Positions 47,807-57,206 of a stretch of 64,000 nt of DNA are shown in pieces. This DNA is from Rhodococcus phenolicus. GTDB lineage: Bacteria; Actinomycetota; Actinomycetes; Mycobacteriales; Mycobacteriaceae. The stretch covers positions 1 to 64,000 of the forward strand of contig NZ_LRRH01000040.1 of assembly GCF_001646785.1 (NCBI RefSeq), given 5' to 3'. A program made the position numbers and the translations under genes. Positions within the stretch are counted from its first letter, which is position 1. The number at the start of each line of letters is the position of its first letter. The notes under the pieces are model-generated. The model ran no database searches. It worked only from the letters and a program-made list of their open reading frames with translations, and was not told the DNA's origin.

Positions 47807-48838
47807 ATGAAGAAACGTTCTGCCCTCGTCTTCGCAGCCCTCGCGGCGGCCACCGCGACCGTGCTGTCCGCCTGCTCGGGAGGCGCGAGCGACACCGTCG
47901 GCGGCGACGACAGCGCGGCGGACGGCTCCGGCGGCACCGTCAACCTGTACGCCTACGCGGTCCCGAAGCCCGGCTTCGACCTGCTCATCCCCGCGTTCAA
48001 CGGCACCGAGGCGGGTGAAGGCGTCGCCTTCCAGCAGTCCTACGGTGCCTCCGGCGACCAGTCCCGCAAGGTCAAGGACGGTGCGGCGGCGGACTTCGTC
48101 AACTTCTCCGTCGAGCCCGACATCACCCGGCTCGTCGACGCGGGCCTGGTCGACCCGGACTGGAACACCGGCGCCTACAACGGCATTCCGTTCGGTTCGG
48201 TGGTGACCATCGTCGTCCGCGAGGGTAACCCGAAGGGCATCGAGGATTGGGACGACCTGCTCCAGCCGGGTCTCGAGGTCGTGACCCCCAACCCGTTCAG
48301 CTCCGGATCGGCCAAGTGGAACCTGCTCGCGCCGTACGCCGCGAAGAGCGAGGGCGGCGCCAACCCGCAGGCCGGACTGGACTTCGTGAACACGCTGGTG
48401 ACCGAGCACGTCAAGATCCAGCCGAAGTCCGGGCGCGAAGCGACCGAGGCGTTCCTGCAGGGTTCCGGTGACGTCCTGCTCAGCTACGAGAACGAGGCCC
48501 TGTTCGCCGAACGCAACGGCGATCCCGTCGAACACGTCACCCCGCCCGTCACGTTCAAGATCGAGAACCCGGCCGCGGTGCTGACGAACTCGCCCAACGC
48601 GGAGAAGGCCCAGGCGTTCAACGACTTCCTGTACACCACCGAAGGACAGCGTCTGTGGGCGCAGGCCGGATTCCGCCCCGTCGATCCCGCCGTCGCGGAA
48701 GAGTTCGCCGCCGACTTCCCGCAGCCGCAGAAGCTGTGGACCATCGCCGACCTCGGCGGCTGGTCGACCGTCGATGCCGACCTGTTCAAGCAGGGCACCG
48801 GCTCGATCGCTGTGATCTACGACAACGCCACGAAGTAG
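47807..48838 (+). CDS. subI: Sulfate ABC transporter substrate-binding lipoprotein
   Basis: Binds sulfate or thiosulfate outside the membrane and delivers it to CysT/CysW. The 343-residue protein has a signal peptide with lipobox 'LSAC' (Cys23), a Gly/Ser/Asp linker and the binding fold ('TVNLYAYAVPKPGFDLLIPA', 'QQSYGASGDQSRKVKDGAAA', 'PNPFSSGSAKWNLLAPY'). The ATG is preceded by AGGAAGG, which lies in a small hairpin. Ten bases separate its stop from cysT. Expression is probably cysteine-regulated through the leader. Confidence 0.95.
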   Translation: MKKRSALVFAALAAATATVLSACSGGASDTVGGDDSAADGSGGTVNLYAYAVPKPGFDLLIPAFNGTEAGEGVAFQQSYGASGDQSRKVKDGAAADFVNFSVEPDITRLVDAGLVDPDWNTGAYNGIPFGSVVTIVVREGNPKGIEDWDDLLQPGLEVVTPNPFSSGSAKWNLLAPYAAKSEGGANPQAGLDFVNTLVTEHVKIQPKSGREATEAFLQGSGDVLLSYENEALFAERNGDPVEHVTPPVTFKIENPAAVLTNSPNAEKAQAFNDFLYTTEGQRLWAQAGFRPVDPAVAEEFAADFPQPQKLWTIADLGGWSTVDADLFKQGTGSIAVIYDNATK

Positions 48839-48848
48839 GCCCCATCCC

Positions 48849-49724
48849 GTGAGTACCACCGAGACACGCCCCGGGGCAGGAGCATCGGCTCCCGCCCCGG
48901 CGGCGCGCCGCCGCAAGCCGCTGTTCGCGTTCACCGGAACGGTCGGCCCACTCGGCATCGGCGTCGCCACCCTGTGGCTGAGCATCATCGTCCTGCTGCC
49001 GCTCGCGGCGCTGACCACCCACGCGTTCGCCGACGGGATCTCCGGCTTCGTCGACGCCGTCACGGCTCCCGCCGCGCTCGCCACCCTGCGGGTGACCGTC
49101 GTCGTGTCCGTCGTCGTCGCGCTGATCAACGCGGTGATGGGCACGCTCATCGCCTGGGTGCTGGTCCGCGACGAGTTCCCGGGGAAGAAAGTGGTCAACG
49201 CGCTGATCGATCTGCCGTTCGCGCTGCCCACCATCGTCGCGAGCATCGTGCTGTTGTCGCTGTACGGGCCGATGAGCCCGATCGGCCTGCACCTGAACGC
49301 AACCCAGCCCGGCCTGATCGTCGCCCTGGCGTTCGTGACGTTGCCGTTCGTGGTGCGCGCCGTGCAACCGGTCCTGATCGAAACCGATCGGGAGGTCGAG
49401 GAGGCCGCGGCATCGCTCGGTGCCGACAACTTCACCATCTTCCGCTCCGTCGTCCTGCCGACGCTCGGCCCCGCGATCCTCAGCGGTGCCGGCCTCGCGT
49501 TCGCCCGCGCGATCGGCGAATACGGATCGATCGTGCTCATCGGCGGCAACATTCCGTACAAGACGCAGATGGCGTCCCAGTACATCCAGCAGCAGATCGA
49601 GATCGACCGTCCCGTCAACGCCGCCGCCGTGTCGGTGGCTCTGCTGCTCATCGCGTTCGTTGCGCTGTTCGTGCTGCGGGTCGTCGCGAGCCGCGGGCGG
49701 CGCCGAGAGGAGAACGACGAGTGA
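48849..49724 (+). CDS. cysT: Sulfate ABC transporter permease CysT
   Basis: A 291-residue inner-membrane permease with about six helices. The coupling motif region reads 'EEAAASLGADNFTIFRSVVL', and 'FARAIGEYGSIVLIGGNIPY' is the CysT signature (EYG). The N-terminal 25 residues are a polar Ala/Pro stretch. GTG 48849 is used, ten bases after subI; the stop overlaps cysW (GTGA). With CysW it forms the membrane channel for sulfate and thiosulfate. Confidence 0.95.
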   Translation: MSTTETRPGAGASAPAPAARRRKPLFAFTGTVGPLGIGVATLWLSIIVLLPLAALTTHAFADGISGFVDAVTAPAALATLRVTVVVSVVVALINAVMGTLIAWVLVRDEFPGKKVVNALIDLPFALPTIVASIVLLSLYGPMSPIGLHLNATQPGLIVALAFVTLPFVVRAVQPVLIETDREVEEAAASLGADNFTIFRSVVLPTLGPAILSGAGLAFARAIGEYGSIVLIGGNIPYKTQMASQYIQQQIEIDRPVNAAAVSVALLLIAFVALFVLRVVASRGRRREENDE

Positions 49725-50526
49725 AGCTCTCCCCGTTCACCCGGATCTCGCTGCGCACCGTCGCCCTGGCCTACCTGTTCCTCCTGCTGATCGTGCCGAT
49801 CGGGGTCATCCTGTACCGCACGTTCGAGAACGGCATCATGGCGTTCGTCGAGTCGATCAGCACCCCGGCCGCGATCTCGGCACTGAACCTGTCGCTGCTC
49901 ATCGTCGTGATCGTGGTGCCCCTCAACGTGGTGTTCGGCATCGTCGTCGCGCTCGCGCTCGTGCGCGGCCGCTTCCCGGGGCGTGGCCTGCTGCAGTCGG
50001 TCGTGGACCTGCCGTTCGCCGTGTCACCGATCGTCGTCGGTGTCGCTCTGATCATGCTGTGGGGTGCCGGCGGCTGGTTCGGTGGCCTCGAGTCCCTCGG
50101 CTTCAAGGTGATCTTCGGTCTGCCCGGCATGGTGATCGCCACGATCTTCGTGACGTTGCCGTTCGTCGTGCGCGAGGTCGAACCGGTTCTGCACGAGATC
50201 GGTGAGGAACAGGAACAGGCCGCCGCGACCCTCGGTGCGAACGCCTGGCAGACGTTCTGGCGGATCACGTTGCCGGCGATCCGCTGGGGTCTGACCTACG
50301 GCATCGTGCTCACCGTCGCGCGTGCTCTCGGCGAGTTCGGTGCCGTCATCATGGTCTCGTCCGGGTTCCCCGGTGTGTCCCAGACGCTGACGCTGCTGGT
50401 GCACGCCCGGTACATCGACGACCACAACACCTTCGGCGCCTACAGTGCCGCGACCCTGCTCATGGCCATCGCGGTGCTCGTGCTGCTGCTGATGACCCTG
50501 CTCGACCGCAAGAGGAGTGCCGACAA

Positions 50527-50530
<4 letters not shown>
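49721..50530 (+). CDS. cysW: Sulfate ABC transporter permease CysW
   Basis: A 269-residue partner permease with about six helices. It shows '[20 protein letters not shown]' (coupling helix) and '[19 protein letters not shown]', the CysW version of the family signature (EFG). GTG 49721 overlaps the cysT stop by four bases and its own stop overlaps the cysA ATG, so the three transport genes are translationally coupled. Confidence 0.95.
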
Positions 50531-51540
<1,010 letters not shown>

Positions 51541-51550
51541 CATCCGCCGG

Positions 51551-51601
51551 CCGGTCCTGCCCGCCCGCGGTGTGTCAGTCCCCGCGGGCGATCAGGACCG
51601 G
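51551..51601. terminator. Long inverted repeat between cysA and the stress-protein gene
   Basis: Two stacked perfect nine-base stems: outer CCGGTCCTG (51551-51559) with CAGGACCGG (51593-51601), inner CGCCCGCGG (51562-51570) with CCGCGGGCG (51582-51590), separated by two-base bulges and an 11-base loop. It sits between convergent genes and includes the usp stop codon. A strong bidirectional terminator candidate. Confidence 0.8.
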
Positions 51602-52420
51602 GCACAGCGCGTGGTGCAGCAACGACTGGCTGGTGGAGCCGAGCACCGCGGCGGTCATCGGACTGCGGCCGTGACTGCCGACGACGACCAGCTGCGACCG
51701 CGAAGAATGCTCGAGCAGAGCCTCTTCCGGTTTGCCGCGCTCGACGCTGTGGCTCACCTCGACGTCGGGATAGCGACTCTGCCATCCGGCGAGGCTCTCG
51801 GACACCAGTGCCGTCTGCTGTTTCACGTAGTCGTCCCACTCGATGAACCGGGAACCCTCCCCGTACGTCAGGGTCGACTGCTCGGTCCAGCTGTGGACCG
51901 CGATCAGCGGGGCACCGATGAACGAAGCGAATTCGAAGGCGTGCTCGATCGCCCTGGTGCTGAGTTCGCTGCCGTCCACGCCGACGACGACGGGACGGCC
52001 GTTGACGGCCTCGGGCGCCGGTTTGCCGCGCCACGACACGACGGGGCACTTGGCATGATTGGATGTGTACACGACGTCGGAGCCCCGGAACATCGACTGC
52101 ATCTCGCTCGTCGTCAGATGCCCCAGCACGATCATGCGGGCCGTACCGGACCTCTCGACGAGCACCTTCTGCGGAGTGCCGTGTTCGACGCTGCGCTCGA
52201 TCTCGACTCCGCCCGGCCCGTCCCGCACCGAGGTCTCGGCGGCGTCGAGGAGCTCGTCGGCGGTGCCGTCCCCGGACCGCCCGTTCGCCTGCACGTGCAG
52301 CAGATGGAGAGGTTCGCCGAACCGTTGCGCGACGGACGCCGCCCAGCGCGCTGCACCGAGCGCACTGTCCGACCCGTCGATGCCCGCCACGATTCCGCGT
52401 CTGGTCGATGCTGTGCTCAT
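51575..52420 (-). CDS. Tandem universal stress protein
   Basis: A 281-residue protein with two Usp domains. The second half contains the ATP-binding pattern GxxGx9GS in 'GSHGRSPMTAAVLGSTS', then 'LLHHALCPVLIAR'. In the first half the corresponding region ('LGHLTTSEMQSMFRGSDVVY') is altered, so only one domain may bind ATP. In mycobacteria such tandem Usps are induced by hypoxia and dormancy. ATG 52420 is preceded by AAGGAGTCACCACC, a good ribosome-binding site. It lies between the two halves of the sulfur region without an evident link to it. Confidence 0.92.
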   Translation of the reverse strand: MSTASTRRGIVAGIDGSDSALGAARWAASVAQRFGEPLHLLHVQANGRSGDGTADELLDAAETSVRDGPGGVEIERSVEHGTPQKVLVERSGTARMIVLGHLTTSEMQSMFRGSDVVYTSNHAKCPVVSWRGKPAPEAVNGRPVVVGVDGSELSTRAIEHAFEFASFIGAPLIAVHSWTEQSTLTYGEGSRFIEWDDYVKQQTALVSESLAGWQSRYPDVEVSHSVERGKPEEALLEHSSRSQLVVVGSHGRSPMTAAVLGSTSQSLLHHALCPVLIARGD

Positions 52421-52498
52421 GGTGGTGACTCCTTGGCCTCCCGTCCAGTGTGAGCCAGATCGCACGATCTTGTCAGCATTCGCGTGCCCGCGGCGGGG

Positions 52499-53389
52499 TC
52501 AGTCGCCGACGGCGTGCTTCCCCCGTTGGACGATCTTCGGATCGGGATCGAACACCACCTGACAGTCCTTGTCCTCGTAGTCGAAGCGGTTGAGGAAATG
52601 CCGCATCGCATTGATACGCGCGCGCTTCTTGTCGTTCGACTTGATCGTCGTCCACGGCGCGTGGTCGGAGTCCGTGCGGCGGAACATCTCCTCCTTGGCG
52701 TCGGTGTACCGGTCCCACTTGTCCAGCGACTCGAGGTCCATGCTCGACAGCTTCCAGCGGCGGACCGGATCGAGCTGCCGGATCGCGAACCGGGTGCGCT
52801 GCTCGTTGCGGGTCACCGAGAACCAGAACTTGGTCAGGCTGATCCCGGCGTCGACGACGAGCTGCTCGAACAGCGGCACCTGGGTCATGAACCGTTCGTA
52901 CTCGTCGTCGGTGCAGAACCCCATGACCCGTTCGACTCCGGCGCGGTTGTACCAGGACCGGTCGAACAGCACGAGCTCACCGGCAGTGGGGAAGTGCTCG
53001 ATGTACCGCTGCAGGTACCACTGACCGCTCTCGCGTTCGGACGGCTTGCTCAGCGCCACCACCCGCGCGTGCCGCACGTTGATGTACTCCTGGAAACGTT
53101 TGATCGTCCCGCCCTTACCGGCGGCGTCGCGGCCCTCGAACACGATGATGTGCTTGGAACCGTTCTCGAGCGACCACGCCTGGAACTTCAGCAGTTCGAT
53201 CTGCAGCAGGTACTTCTCGACCTCGTAGGTCGCGCGGTCCATGCGGTGGTCGTACGGATAGTTCTCCCGCCACGTGTCGACGGCCCGCCCGTCGATGTCG
53301 ATGAGATCGGGATCTTCCCCGTGGTCGTCGCGCACCGAGAACCCGTCGGTGCGGAGCCTGTCGATGTAGTGACGCAGTTCGTTCTGCAC
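52499..53389 (-). CDS. ppk2: Polyphosphate kinase 2
   Basis: A 296-residue PPK2 enzyme that uses polyphosphate to phosphorylate nucleoside diphosphates (or the reverse). Walker A is 'FEGRDAAGKGGTIKRF', Walker B-like 'LVLFDRSWYNRAGVERVMGF' (20 residues), and the lid region 'SEREKGQWY-type' reads 'PSERESGQWYLQRY'. Single-domain class I length. GTG 53389 follows AGGAGACTCCC. With ppk1 at the left edge, the window carries both polyphosphate kinase types about 52 kb apart. Confidence 0.94.
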   Translation of the reverse strand: MQNELRHYIDRLRTDGFSVRDDHGEDPDLIDIDGRAVDTWRENYPYDHRMDRATYEVEKYLLQIELLKFQAWSLENGSKHIIVFEGRDAAGKGGTIKRFQEYINVRHARVVALSKPSERESGQWYLQRYIEHFPTAGELVLFDRSWYNRAGVERVMGFCTDDEYERFMTQVPLFEQLVVDAGISLTKFWFSVTRNEQRTRFAIRQLDPVRRWKLSSMDLESLDKWDRYTDAKEEMFRRTDSDHAPWTTIKSNDKKRARINAMRHFLNRFDYEDKDCQVVFDPDPKIVQRGKHAVGD

Positions 53390-53483
53390 GGGAGTCTCCT
53401 GGTCCTCGGCGCAACGTGACAAACGGCATCCGTTGTAGCGGTTGCAGATGAACCAGAGTAGAACGACCCGGGGCCGGGCGTGG

Positions 53484-54233
53484 TCAGGCGCTGCGCAGCA
53501 ACCTCGTGGAGGTGGCGAGCGCGTCGAGGCACCGTCGCTCGACGACCCGGCCGACGACGTCGCCTGCCGCCAGGGGAGCGGCGAACCGGACGTCGGGGAA
53601 GGCGGATCGCGCGGCGTCGCACACGCGGTCCCACAGCAGGCCGGGAGCGAGCATCCACGGCGCGACGACGAGCCGTCGGGCCCCACCCTCGTGGAGTTCG
53701 GTGAGGGCGCCGACGACATCGGGGGTGGACGTCGCGAAGCACGCTCGCACGCGCGTCCACGACGTGCCGTCGAGCAGACGCGGAGCGACGGCGGCGGTCG
53801 CGGCGTCGGCGCCGTCCCGTCGTGAACCGACCGCGCACATGGCGATTCCCACGGACGGGTCGAGGGGCGAGAGGCCGGCGGCTGCCACGGCGTTCCGTGC
53901 CGCCGCGACCAGCAGCGGATCGTCGCCGAGGATGTCGGTGCGGATCACCTCGAGGTGTGGGTGCCGGACCCGGGCCTCGGCGAGAATGCCGGGCAGATCC
54001 ACGCGGGCGTGGAATGCGCTGCCCAGCAACAGCGGAACGACGACGACGCGACGGTGTCCTTCGGCGGCGACGGCGTCGACGGCCTGCCCCACCGACGGTG
54101 CGTTGAGATCGAGGAATGCCAGACGGATGTCCCAGTCGGGTCGCCCGGCCCGCAACACCGTCAGCGCGGCAGCCATGGCCTGCGCGGAACGCGGGTCACG
54201 GCTGCCGTGCGCGACGGCGATCACCGGGATCAT
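53484..54233 (-). CDS. Sirohydrochlorin chelatase (CbiX/SirB-like)
   Basis: A 249-residue class II chelatase, two CbiX-type repeats, that inserts Fe(II) into sirohydrochlorin to make siroheme for the Sir enzyme encoded in the same operon. N-half motif 'VIAVAHGSRDPRSAQ' carries the metal histidine; 'VVVVPLLLGSAFHARVDLPG' has the second histidine. The ATG overlaps the cysN stop by four bases (ATGA), making it the last gene of the sulfate-reduction operon. In mycobacteria the counterpart is called che1. Confidence 0.88.
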   Translation of the reverse strand: MIPVIAVAHGSRDPRSAQAMAAALTVLRAGRPDWDIRLAFLDLNAPSVGQAVDAVAAEGHRRVVVVPLLLGSAFHARVDLPGILAEARVRHPHLEVIRTDILGDDPLLVAAARNAVAAAGLSPLDPSVGIAMCAVGSRRDGADAATAAVAPRLLDGTSWTRVRACFATSTPDVVGALTELHEGGARRLVVAPWMLAPGLLWDRVCDAARSAFPDVRFAAPLAAGDVVGRVVERRCLDALATSTRLLRSA

Positions 54234-55537
54234 GCCGGGACGCGGTCCCCGAGCTCGATCTGTGACAGGCCGTTGCCGACCAGGCCGGCGGCGAGCGTGT
54301 TCCCGCCCGCCGGATCGATGAGCAGGAAGCTGCCGGTGCGGCGGTTGACGGTGTAGTCGTCGGCGGCGACGGGCTCGGCGACGCGCAGCGAGATACGGGC
54401 GATCTCGTTGAGCTCCAACGTTTCCGGGTTGGACACCGACGTCAGGTTCTGCTCGTCGAAACGCTCCTCGAGCGTGCCGACGATCGCCTGCGTCGTGCGG
54501 GTGCCGTGCTTGAGCAGCAGCCGTGCGCCGGGACGCAGCGGCTTCTCGGCGAGCCAGCACACCGTCGCCTCGAACTCACCGATCGGCTCGGGGGCGCCCT
54601 CGGGTGCGGCGATGACGTCGCCGCGGGAGACGTCGACGTCGTCGGCGAGGATCAGCGTGACCGAGCGACCCGCGTGCGCGACGTCGAGTTCGCCGTCCGC
54701 GGTGTCGATGCGCTCGACGGTGGTGCGGACACCCGACGGCAGGACGACGATCTCGTCACCGGGACGCACCGAACCGGAGGCGATCTGGCCGGCGTAGCCG
54801 CGGTAGTCCGGGTACTCGGCGGTGCGGGGGCGGATCACGTACTGGACCGCGAAGCGCAGGCCGGACTCGTGACGGCCGTGCACGTCGGCGTCGACGGGGA
54901 CGGACTCGAGGTGCTCGATGAGCGTCGGCCCGTCGTAGAACGGGGTGTTCTCGGAGCGGGTCGCCACGTTGTCGCCGTGCAGCGCGGAGACCGGAATCTC
55001 CTGCACGTCCTCGGGAGCCCAGCCGAGCGACGAGGTCAGCTCGTTGAACTCGGCGGAGATCTGCGCGAACACCGCGGCCGGATCCTCCACGAGGTCGATC
55101 TTGTTCACCGCGAGCACCAGCTTCGGCACACCGAGCAGCGCGAGGACGGCGGCGTGCTTGCGGGTCTGCGAGATCACGCCCTTGCGGGCGTCGACGAGCA
55201 GCACCACGAGCTGCGCGGTGGACGCGCCGGAGACCGTGTTGCGCGTGTACTGGACGTGACCCGGGGTGTCGGCGAGCACGAAGCTGCGCTTCGGGGTCGC
55301 GAAGTACCGGTAGGCGACGTCGATGGTGATGCCCTGTTCGCGTTCGGCGCGCAGGCCGTCGACGAGCAGCGACAGGTCGGGGGTGTCGAGGCCCTTGTCG
55401 ACCGAGGCGCGGGTGACCGCGTCGATCTGGTCGGCCAGGACGGACTTGGTGTCGTACAGCAGCCGGCCCACCAGGGTGGACTTGCCGTCGTCGACGCTGC
55501 CCGCAGTTGCGAGGCGCAGGAGCTGTGACGCGCTCAT
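54230..55537 (-). CDS. cysN: Sulfate adenylyltransferase subunit 1 (GTPase)
   Basis: GTPase subunit that drives APS formation from sulfate and ATP together with CysD. The 435-residue protein has G1 'GSVDDGKSTLVGRLLYD', 'EREQGITIDVAYRYF', G3 'DTPGHVQYTRN' and G4 'NKID', then two beta-barrel domains. It ends there: no APS kinase (CysC) domain is fused, unlike the mycobacterial CysNC. Together with an APS-type CysH this means PAPS is not needed for assimilation. It starts two bases after cysD. Confidence 0.95.
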   Translation of the reverse strand: MSASQLLRLATAGSVDDGKSTLVGRLLYDTKSVLADQIDAVTRASVDKGLDTPDLSLLVDGLRAEREQGITIDVAYRYFATPKRSFVLADTPGHVQYTRNTVSGASTAQLVVLLVDARKGVISQTRKHAAVLALLGVPKLVLAVNKIDLVEDPAAVFAQISAEFNELTSSLGWAPEDVQEIPVSALHGDNVATRSENTPFYDGPTLIEHLESVPVDADVHGRHESGLRFAVQYVIRPRTAEYPDYRGYAGQIASGSVRPGDEIVVLPSGVRTTVERIDTADGELDVAHAGRSVTLILADDVDVSRGDVIAAPEGAPEPIGEFEATVCWLAEKPLRPGARLLLKHGTRTTQAIVGTLEERFDEQNLTSVSNPETLELNEIARISLRVAEPVAADDYTVNRRTGSFLLIDPAGGNTLAAGLVGNGLSQIELGDRVPA

Positions 55538-55539
55538 GA

Positions 55540-56484
55540 TCAGAAGTAGCCCTCTCGCTTGCGGTCTTCCATGGCCGCTTCGGAAACTCGGTCGTCGCCC
55601 CGGGTGGCGCCGCGCTCGGTCAGCCGCGACGCCGCGACCTCGGCGAGGATCTCCTCGTTGGTGGCGGCCTCGGACAGGATCGCGCCGGTGGTGGAGCCGT
55701 CGCCGACGGTGCGGTACCGCACCGAACGGGTCTCGAGCTCCTCGCCGTCGGCGGGGCCGCCCCACACGCCGGGGGTCATCCACATGCCGTCGCGCCGGTA
55801 CACCGGACGCTGGTGCGCGTAGTAGATGCTCGCGAGCTCGACGTCGTCGCGGGCGATGTACCGCCAGATGTCGAGTTCGGTGAAGTTGCTGAGCGGGAAC
55901 ACCCGGACGTGCTCGCCGGGGGCGTGCCTGCCGTTGTACAGGTTCCACAGCTCGGGGCGCTGGCGCTTGGGATCCCACTGGCCGAATGCGTTGCGCAGCG
56001 AGAAGATCCGCTCCTTGGCGCGGGAGCGTTCCTCGTCGCGTCGGCCGCCGCCGAACACCGCGTCGAAGCGGTTCTCGGTGATGGCGTCGAGCAGCGGGAC
56101 GGTCTGCAGCGGGTTGCGGATGCCGTCGGGACGCTCGGTGAGGCGCCCGTCGGCGAGATAGTCCTCGACCTTCGCGACGTGCAGTCGCAGGCCGTACTTC
56201 TCGACGACGTGGTCGCGGAACGCCAGAACCTCGGGCAGGTTGTGCCCGGTGTCGACGTGCAGCAGCGCGAACGGCAGCGGCGCGGGCCAGAAGGCCTTGA
56301 GCGCCAGGTGCAGCAGAACCGTCGAGTCCTTGCCGCCGGAGAACAGGATCACCGGACGCTCGAACTCGCCCGCGACCTCCCGGAAGACGTGGATCGCCTC
56401 CGATTCGAGCGCGTCGAGGGTGTCGAACTTGTTGCCGTCCAACTTGATTCGGGATTCCGAGAGGTTCGTGTCGATGAGTGTCAT
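55540..56484 (-). CDS. cysD: Sulfate adenylyltransferase subunit 2
   Basis: A 314-residue PP-loop ATPase forming APS. The PP-loop is 'ILFSGGKDSTVLLHLALKAF' (20), with 'LLHVDTGHNLPEVLAFRD' and 'FGGGRRDEERSRAKERIFSL' (20), both diagnostic of CysD. C-terminal 'EAAMEDRKREGYF' is typical. The ATG overlaps the cysH stop by four bases and the gene couples to cysN with a two-base gap. Confidence 0.97.
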   Translation of the reverse strand: MTLIDTNLSESRIKLDGNKFDTLDALESEAIHVFREVAGEFERPVILFSGGKDSTVLLHLALKAFWPAPLPFALLHVDTGHNLPEVLAFRDHVVEKYGLRLHVAKVEDYLADGRLTERPDGIRNPLQTVPLLDAITENRFDAVFGGGRRDEERSRAKERIFSLRNAFGQWDPKRQRPELWNLYNGRHAPGEHVRVFPLSNFTELDIWRYIARDDVELASIYYAHQRPVYRRDGMWMTPGVWGGPADGEELETRSVRYRTVGDGSTTGAILSEAATNEEILAEVAASRLTERGATRGDDRVSEAAMEDRKREGYF

Positions 56485-57206
56485 GAGGAGTGCAACCCGC
56501 ATTCGGTCTTGGCTCGGCCGGCCCACCGTCCGCTGCGCGGATCGGCTCCGGGAAGTGGTTTGACGGTGCAGGGGGCGCATCCGATGGACGGATAGCCCTC
56601 GTCGACCAGGGGATTGACGAGAATCCCGTGCTCGTCGATGTAGTTCTGCATGTCCTCGTCCGACCACGCGGCGATCGGATTGATCTTCACCAATCCGAAC
56701 GCCTCGTCGAACGAGATGAGCGGCGCGTTGGCTCGCGTCGGGGCCTCGACCCGGCGGATGCCGGTGACCCACGCCCGGTAACCCTTCAGGGTTTCGGTCA
56801 GCGGCACGACCTTGCGCAACCGGCAGCACTCGTTCGGATCCCGCGAGAACAGATCCTTGCCGAGCAGGTCGTCCTGCTCGGCCACCGAGTGGGCCGCCTT
56901 CGCCTCGACGAGATTCGCCCCGTACACCTGGGTGACGGCGTCCCGGGTGCCGAGCGTCTCGGCGAAGTGGTAGCCGGTGTCGAGGAACAGCACGTCCACG
57001 CCCGGACGAACCTGCGTGGCGAGATGCACGAGCACCCCGTCCTGCATGTTCGACGCGACGACGTAGCCGCTGCGGTCGCCGCTCACTGCGGAACCGAAGG
57101 TCTCCTCGGTCCAGTGCAGCAATTCCAGTGCCGAGGCGCCCTCGAGGCTTGCCGCCCCCTGCGCGGCGAGGGTTCGAAGGTCCTCGGTGGTCTCTGTGGT
57201 GGTCAT
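56481..57206 (-). CDS. cysH: Adenylylsulfate (APS) reductase, 4Fe-4S type
   Basis: Reduces APS to sulfite using thioredoxin. The 241-residue protein has the paired cysteine motif 'DPNECCRLRKVVPL' and 'YPSIGCAPCTVKPL', which bind a 4Fe-4S cluster and mark the APS-reducing branch (PAPS reductases of E. coli type lack them). The catalytic cysteine is in the C-terminal 'KTECGLHSS'. ATG 57206 overlaps the sir stop by four bases. Fits the absence of an APS kinase in the operon. Confidence 0.96.
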   Translation of the reverse strand: MTTTETTEDLRTLAAQGAASLEGASALELLHWTEETFGSAVSGDRSGYVVASNMQDGVLVHLATQVRPGVDVLFLDTGYHFAETLGTRDAVTQVYGANLVEAKAAHSVAEQDDLLGKDLFSRDPNECCRLRKVVPLTETLKGYRAWVTGIRRVEAPTRANAPLISFDEAFGLVKINPIAAWSDEDMQNYIDEHGILVNPLVDEGYPSIGCAPCTVKPLPGADPRSGRWAGRAKTECGLHSS

